DNA from: a virus
DNA: 41,707 nucleotides
Virus record (IMG/VR): IMGVR_UViG_3300021075_000004
Location: 1-41,707 of that record
Direction: 5' to 3' (one strand)
Position 1 is the stretch's first letter; every line of letters starts with the position of its first letter. This document shows positions 37,999 through 41,707 of this stretch, in pieces. The translations under genes were made by a program, and so were the position numbers. Under the pieces are notes generated by a model. It ran no database searches. It saw only the letters and a program-made list of their open reading frames with translations, and was not told where the DNA came from.

Positions 37999-38257
37999 AT
38001 CAGGAATGTATAAACATACCGATACCAGCCAGGTATATGTATACTCTCCCTTTCCGCGCCTGCGCGCCTAGCCCGCCGATGCCCAATCAGAACGCATGGG
38101 TTTACCTGGCGTTTGTCAGCTAATCGGTCGAGGGTACCGTAGTAGCCTGGTTTCTCGTTTTGGGTCTACGGGCTCGTAGGGCGCCGCCTAAGCTGATTTC
38201 GTTCGGGGCGCAGAAACGCCCCCAAGGGCGGGCCGCATGGGAGCGTTTTGTATAGGT
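37999..38257. other. Convergent intergenic region without a clear gene
   Basis: About 260 bases lie between the ends of the GP88-like gene and a minus-strand gene. It holds several GTATA/TATAC words near 38007-38043 and a second copy of the hairpin element at 38164-38193. Only a 28-codon frame without support is open. Confidence 0.5.
38164..38193 (-). repeat. Repeated hairpin element, copy 2
   Basis: Shares CTTAGGCG..CGCC..TA.G...CCGTAGACC with 26811-26839. CTACG and CGTAG arms can pair here around a short loop. It may be a bidirectional terminator at this convergent site. Confidence 0.45.
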
Positions 38258-38497
38258 CTAGCGGTGGAAACCGACCCGATGCGCTGGCTTGTCGAGGTCG
38301 TCTTGGGCCAGGAAGTGAAGAAGCCCTGATTGTCTCACCAAGGCTCGCAGCTCCGCACCGTGCTCCTCGCGGAGCTTGTCTATGACCTCGTCGCGCTCAT
38401 CGGGCGGCAGGTCGCGGAAGTTAGGCGGGCCTTGGTCGAAAGCCATCCCACGGATGAGAGCCTCTACCACTTGACTGAGCCGTATCTTTGCCACCAT
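38258..38497 (-). CDS. Hypothetical protein after the lysis cassette
   Basis: 79 residues from the ATG at 38497, chosen because AAGGAGGTGCGGC precedes it. The start (MVAKIRLSQVVEALIRGMAFD) and the helical PPDERDEVIDKLREEHGAELRALVRQSG suggest an all-helical small protein. It has its own TATACT promoter beyond the lysis genes. Function unknown. Confidence 0.65.
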   Translation of the reverse strand: MVAKIRLSQVVEALIRGMAFDQGPPNFRDLPPDERDEVIDKLREEHGAELRALVRQSGLLHFLAQDDLDKPAHRVGFHR

Positions 38498-38521
38498 GCC
38501 GCACCTCCTTGCCTCCATGTA

Positions 38522-38550
38522 AGTATACCCACATGCAGACTGGGGCACAA
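38522..38550 (-). promoter_or_regulatory. Promoter for the 79-residue gene
   Basis: -35 TTGTGC, 17-base spacer and -10 TATACT. The leader lacks the conserved hairpin and leads straight to a strong AAGGAGG. Confidence 0.7.
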
Positions 38551-38554
38551 ACGC

Positions 38555-38592
38555 GGAACGCCCCCATCGCCTTCATTCGACAAGGGCGTTCC
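38555..38592 (-). terminator. Terminator-like inverted repeat after the holin gene
   Basis: GGAACGCCC (38555-38563) pairs with GGGCGTTCC (38584-38592), with an outer CGCGGAAC/GTTCCGCG set around it. It stands between the lysis genes and the next promoter. Confidence 0.6.
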
Positions 38593-38621
38593 TGTTCCGC
38601 GGACTAGGCGGGTTCCTCATT

Positions 38622-38852
38622 CTACCCCGTGATGAACGGGCTGTCCTCTGCCCCGATGTTACGAACAACCATCGACTTGACGAGGGACGCGGCGGCACCC
38701 AACGCTGCCAGCCCAGCAGAGGCCGCACCACCTTGGAGCGAGCTCCACGAGAGGTCTGGGGCCACAGCAATAGCGGGGGCGATGGTCACTAGGAACACCT
38801 CTATGAACGTCCACATAGCGGCCTCTGCCGCCTTCTTCCAAAACGCAGTCAT
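38622..38852 (-). CDS. Holin (r1t-like)
   Basis: 76 residues. FWKKAAEAAMWTFIEVFLVTIAPAIAVAPDLSW gives the first membrane helix with the Phe-Trp-Lys start seen in r1t-type holins; GGAASAGLAALGAAASLVKSM gives the second. The end is short and polar. Holins form pores that let the endolysin out. Its position right after the endolysin supports the call. Confidence 0.8.
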   Translation of the reverse strand: MTAFWKKAAEAAMWTFIEVFLVTIAPAIAVAPDLSWSSLQGGAASAGLAALGAAASLVKSMVVRNIGAEDSPFITG

Positions 38853-38868
38853 GGTACCTCCTCAGTCG

Positions 38869-38909
38869 AACTATCAATCTGCTATCAATCGGACTGATAG
38901 TTGATAGTT
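38869..38909 (-). other. Inverted repeat between endolysin and holin
   Basis: AACTATCAA and TTGATAGTT pair, with an inner CTATCA/TGATAG pair. This lies in the 59-base gap between the two lysis genes and overlaps the place before the holin ribosome site, so it could tune holin translation. Confidence 0.45.
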
Positions 38910-38911
38910 GG

Positions 38912-40276
38912 CTACGAGTAGAGCTTCTCCCACGTCTTAGGTCCAACGACTCCATCGGCCTCCAAGCCGTGGGCCTTCTGGAACTCGATGACGTGCTTCT
39001 TGGTGTCTGGGCCGAAGTCCCCATCTGCTGAGACTTTGAGCCCGTGGGCGATAAGGCGACCTTGCATCCTCTTGACAGCGGCTCCCCCACTCCCTTGCTT
39101 GATAACAGGGTTGCCACCTCCCGCAGGAGTAGAAACAACGGGTGGGGGAGTCACAGGCTGGTTGACTGGGGCCCCCGCTGGGAGCGCGAGAGCGGCGTTG
39201 TACTTGGCTATGCGGTACCACTTAGCCCCGCGAGCATTAAAGGCCGTTACGGTCGTCCTAACGACCCCATAGGCGGCACCTTTCCACTCGACTACATGGC
39301 CATCGCCCGTGAACATGCCGATATGGTGTGCCGTGCCGTTCGCATTGAGCAGGACTCCGAAGTCTCCAATCTGCGAAGGACTCGCAATCTTCGAGCCTCG
39401 ATTCTTGTAACCGTCTGCGGTCGTGCGAGAGTCAGAGATACCAGCAGAGGTTAGAGCCAAGTGGAACCCACCAGAGCAGTCGGCCTCTGGGAATCCGTCC
39501 TTGTCACGGTCAGTACCCCCCTCGGCACCCCAGACATACTCGTCCGTATGGTCGGGGTTATCGGCCGCAGAATTGAGGAGGTGCAGGAATGTGTCTCTCT
39601 TTGTCATCGGTACCTCCGTTGTCGGGGGGACGACAGGCGGCGCGACCTCAGCACCGAACGCCCCCCAGTCTCCATTGACCTCGTTGGGGTCATAGTCAAG
39701 CCCACCCAGCTCGCCCCACTCTTTCTTGGCCGCGTTTCCAGTCGGCGGCGGCATAAGTTCGGTGTGCTGAAAGAGCACGCAGCCAGGCTCCTTGTTCACC
39801 CATACGGACTTCCTGTTCCCGCTGAATCCGTAGGCTTGCCATGCCTTGCTCGCGTGGCCCCCATCGAGGGCCGCTTTGCAGACGTTGTATCCACCGTAGA
39901 CACCCACCCGTAGGAATCCCAACACACCCACGCACCTGTCAAGATACCGCATGACAGTGGGGAGTTGGCCCGTTGCAATCTCGGTGTCGCAGCAGAACCA
40001 GATGAACGCCCCAGAAGCTCCGAGCTTCACGAGTTCGATTTGGGCCTTCTTCGCGTCTGATGCCCCGTCCCCAGTAAGCATCTGGTCGAGGCCTGACTCA
40101 TAGATAGCAGCGAGCTGAATACCCGACGTCTGGATTAGGTCAGCCTCGGCTTTGTCCATTCCCTTGCCAGACGGCCACGTCCCCAGATAGCGAAGGACTC
40201 CAGACACCCCCAACGCTTGCATTGCTGTTATCGCCTTGCTCGTGACGTGAGTGTTCGTGTCGATAACTCTGGTCAT
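38912..40276 (-). CDS. Three-domain endolysin (DUF1906-like, NlpC/P60-like, peptidoglycan-binding)
   Basis: 454 residues, ribosome site GAGGAGG. Residues 1-~200 match the DUF1906/glycoside-hydrolase-like domain (MTRVIDTNTHVTSKAITAMQALGV, RYLGTWPSGKGMDKAEADLI, VGVYGGYNV). Residues ~224-355 look like an NlpC/P60-type peptidase with C267 in DCSGG and H317/H318 before IGMFTG. Residues 390-454 are a PG_binding_1 domain (IKQGSGGAAVKRMQGRL...DGDFGPDTKKHVIEFQKAHGLEADGVVGPKTW). It should cut host cell wall at lysis; the N-terminal domain may bind or cut glycan. Pro-rich linkers separate domains. Confidence 0.88.
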   Translation of the reverse strand: MTRVIDTNTHVTSKAITAMQALGVSGVLRYLGTWPSGKGMDKAEADLIQTSGIQLAAIYESGLDQMLTGDGASDAKKAQIELVKLGASGAFIWFCCDTEIATGQLPTVMRYLDRCVGVLGFLRVGVYGGYNVCKAALDGGHASKAWQAYGFSGNRKSVWVNKEPGCVLFQHTELMPPPTGNAAKKEWGELGGLDYDPNEVNGDWGAFGAEVAPPVVPPTTEVPMTKRDTFLHLLNSAADNPDHTDEYVWGAEGGTDRDKDGFPEADCSGGFHLALTSAGISDSRTTADGYKNRGSKIASPSQIGDFGVLLNANGTAHHIGMFTGDGHVVEWKGAAYGVVRTTVTAFNARGAKWYRIAKYNAALALPAGAPVNQPVTPPPVVSTPAGGGNPVIKQGSGGAAVKRMQGRLIAHGLKVSADGDFGPDTKKHVIEFQKAHGLEADGVVGPKTWEKLYS

Positions 40277-40349
40277 TTAGCCTCCTCGGACAACGGTTGC
40301 AGAACCAGTCGCCGAACTCGGCGGCGTCAAAGCACGGGTAGCAGGTCAT
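40140..40349 (-). CDS. Possible overlapping zinc-ribbon mini-gene
   Basis: 69 codons starting in an ATGA overlap with the XhlA-like gene. The first 21 residues have CxxC-x11-CxxC (C3, C6, C18 and C21) as in a zinc ribbon. The last two thirds overlap the endolysin in another frame. It may be only the leader that carries the endolysin ribosome site. Low support. Confidence 0.25.
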   Translation of the reverse strand: MTCYPCFDAAEFGDWFCNRCPRRLNDQSYRHEHSRHEQGDNSNASVGGVWSPSLSGDVAVWQGNGQSRG

Positions 40350-40690
40350 CGGATGAAGTGTCCGCCCAGAAGGACGACGATTGAGACAAGCGAGCCGATA
40401 GCGCAGCCCCCTAGAGTAAACGTCCAGACCACCCACGGCTGGACGCGATTCGTCAGTCTCTCGTCTATCTGGTCGAGCCTCTTTGTGAGTGATACGTTTT
40501 GGTCCTCCATGGCCTTGAACATGCGGGCGGTCGTTTCTTGCTGCCGCCTCTCGTGGTCGTTGCCCCACTGGATAGCGTCGGCTCGGTTAGTGCGTATGAC
40601 TTCCTGCGAACCCTCGAAGTCGGCCATAAGCCGCACGATGTTATCGCAGCACGCATCGCCCTCGCGCATGTGGTGTGTTGGCGCTTCCAT
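40346..40690 (-). CDS. XhlA-like accessory lysis protein
   Basis: 114 residues. A charged N-terminal helix (RADAIQWGNDHERRQQETTARMFKAMEDQNVSLTKRLDQIDERL) likely forms a coiled coil; a single C-terminal transmembrane segment (~86-110, VVWTFTLGGCAIGSLVSIVVLLG) anchors it. This is the plan of hemolysin XhlA-type proteins that cooperate with a holin. It lies directly before the endolysin gene. Confidence 0.7.
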   Translation of the reverse strand: MEAPTHHMREGDACCDNIVRLMADFEGSQEVIRTNRADAIQWGNDHERRQQETTARMFKAMEDQNVSLTKRLDQIDERLTNRVQPWVVWTFTLGGCAIGSLVSIVVLLGGHFIR

Positions 40691-40715
40691 TATGCCAGCT
40701 CACTTTCGGCAGGAA

Positions 40716-41516
40716 CTACTCGAATCCGACTAGCATAGAATCTCTGTCTGGCGTGTCATTCTGCACGTATCCGACTAGGATGCTCTGAGTCTCAGGGTAC
40801 TCGTAGCCGATGTTTTCCGCGAATAAGAGCTGCACGTTACAGCTCATAATTTGCCCATACTCAATCGTGTGCCAATACCCCCGTGTGTGGCCTGGTGGGT
40901 AGTACGCCCCGCCCATGTACACAGGCCCCTCTCCCCAGTCCGAAGTGGGAGCGTCAAGAATCACCGTGCAGTCCTCTTCACGCCAGTTGGCGCAATCCTC
41001 TATCGGGGGGAGATACTCGGCGGGGAAGTCGAACGTGTAGCTTCCCGGCATGTGAGACGGCCCCATGATAGAGAGTGACGCCTCTATTGCCTCTGGGAAC
41101 GCGTAGTCGAGCGGGTTCGCCAGATACAACGCCCTAAGCGGCCAGTAGGAATAGAAGAATCTGACGTCCTTCCCTTCCTCCATAGAGAAGGGGGTGTTGG
41201 GGAGCCAGTCAGACCACGTTCCGAGAACGGGGTTCCAGTAGCTGGTCGTGGAGTATTCCCACCGATGGTCACTATCGTTTGGGATTCCGTGCTCTAGGTA
41301 CTTCCACGCTTTGCCGAACCCCCAAGGCCCCAGCGTGTCAACGTAGTCGTTGGAACTTGAACTAGCTGGCATCCCATTGTACTCAGCCGTATTTTGCCAC
41401 GTGTGGGTAAAGTTACCGACTACAGGAAGCATCACAGAGAATCCACCGTAAGTCACAGGGGCGAGCTGTTCCTCACCAATGAATATCGCCTGATGTGTCA
41501 TATCCACAGAAGTCAT
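40716..41516 (-). CDS. Aromatic-rich hypothetical protein after the tail hub gene
   Basis: 266 residues. The ATG overlaps the tail hub gene's stop (TAATG). Very rich in Trp, Tyr and Pro (WGFGKAWKYLEHGIPNDSDHRWEYSTTSYW, RFFYSYWPLRALYL), with no signal peptide or membrane helix. Composition is like carbohydrate-binding tail-tip proteins. Coupled to the hub gene, it may be a tail-associated receptor-binding protein, but no family is recognised. Confidence 0.55.
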   Translation of the reverse strand: MTSVDMTHQAIFIGEEQLAPVTYGGFSVMLPVVGNFTHTWQNTAEYNGMPASSSSNDYVDTLGPWGFGKAWKYLEHGIPNDSDHRWEYSTTSYWNPVLGTWSDWLPNTPFSMEEGKDVRFFYSYWPLRALYLANPLDYAFPEAIEASLSIMGPSHMPGSYTFDFPAEYLPPIEDCANWREEDCTVILDAPTSDWGEGPVYMGGAYYPPGHTRGYWHTIEYGQIMSCNVQLLFAENIGYEYPETQSILVGYVQNDTPDRDSMLVGFE

Positions 41517-41707
41517 TAGGCGCCCGCCCCCCCTGAGCCAGAACTACCACAGAAGCACGGGACGTTCAGGTGAACAGACGTGATATGCGGGGGGACTGCC
41601 ACGTTAACCCAGACCGCTCCGCCACCGTCGGGCTGGAAAGTGCAGAGGTGCTGCGGCGCTTTGTACGCAGTAATGACTCCGCGCACAAGCCCACCACCAC
41701 CACCACC
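41516..41707 (-). CDS. C-terminal end of the Ig-repeat tail hub protein (3' part)
   Basis: This frame enters at the right edge as five GGT (Gly) codons, reads through about 60 residues including a Gly-rich end, and stops at TAA 41518-41516. The stop overlaps the ATG of the next gene (TAATG). The codon phase matches the gene that leaves the left edge once a 3n+2 overlap of CCA triplets is collapsed. It is therefore most simply the end of the same protein, split by the assembly break. The Gly run would be a flexible linker to a small C-terminal domain that contains two close cysteines and a Gly-rich tail. Confidence 0.7.
   Translation of the reverse strand, partial: GGGGGGLVRGVITAYKAPQHLCTFQPDGGGAVWVNVAVPPHITSVHLNVPCFCGSSGSGGAGA
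41691..41707. repeat. CCA-triplet terminal repeat, right copy
   Basis: Seventeen bases of CCA triplets match the left end of the window. They encode the Gly run of the tail hub protein on the minus strand. Confidence 0.7.

Noticed and set aside
38037-38123. 28-codon plus-strand frame in the convergent gap
   Set aside because: No ribosome site and no recognisable content; TATACT overlaps its start by chance or as an unplaced promoter.

Overview
The window is a near-complete to complete genome of a siphovirus-type tailed phage. It has about 68 tightly packed genes, and all but one are read from the minus strand. GC content is high, ribosome binding sites are strong, and gene junctions are mostly ATGA, GTGA or TAATG overlaps. 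With the lysis enzymes (DUF1906-like plus NlpC/P60-like plus peptidoglycan-binding endolysin, r1t-like holin, XhlA-like protein), this points to a high-GC Gram-positive host, probably an actinobacterium. The sequence does not fix the genus. I see no integrase, excisionase, immunity repressor, DNA polymerase, tRNA or CRISPR array.

The two ends both consist of CCA triplets. If about 14 bp are collapsed, one reading frame runs unbroken from 3962 through the left end and back in at the right end to 41516. The molecule is therefore best read as circular or circularly permuted, cut by assembly inside a GGT/Gly run of a tail gene.

Layout in the direction of transcription (right to left). (1) 37.3-24.5 kb, early/accessory region: many small zinc-ribbon, membrane and coiled-coil proteins, an ArdC-like antirestriction protein, PD-(D/E)XK-like and HNH nucleases, a ribbon-helix-helix protein, a Rad52-like annealing protein, a cluster of four perfect DnaA boxes (probable origin), a ParB-like protein and a large radical-SAM enzyme. 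(2) 24.5-19.7 kb, packaging and head: small and large terminase, SPP1-gp6-like portal, and a MuF protein carrying a C-terminal RelA/SpoT-like domain. (3) 19.7-18.4 kb: small genes with their own early-type promoters inserted into the head operon, ending in a frameshifted DUF2958 gene. (4) 18.3-15.7 kb: head genes, GP20-like scaffold and major capsid protein. (5) 15.6-11.5 kb: a QueT-like transporter, a QueC-like enzyme, a GLUG-repeat protein and a long fibre-like protein, lying between capsid and connector genes. (6) 11.5-4.0 kb: connectors, tail terminator, major tail protein with an Ig-like domain, tail chaperones joined by a -1 frameshift at CCCAAAC, tape measure and distal tail proteins. 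(7) 3962-1 continuing at 41707-40.7 kb: a giant tail hub protein with about ten Ig-like repeats, then an aromatic-rich protein. (8) 40.7-38.3 kb: lysis cassette. (9) 37.4-38.0 kb: a GP88-like gene, the only plus-strand gene, divergent from the early region.

The most distinctive features are these. First, a family of promoters with a fixed TATACT -10 box; five of them are followed by a leader hairpin whose stem changes sequence from copy to copy but still pairs around an ACGG(G) loop. Second, the MuF-RelA/SpoT fusion, which looks like a phage polymorphic toxin, with a possible immunity gene beside it. Third, the queT-queC pair, which suggests 7-deazaguanine uptake or metabolism, although I find no DpdA-type DNA-inserting enzyme.
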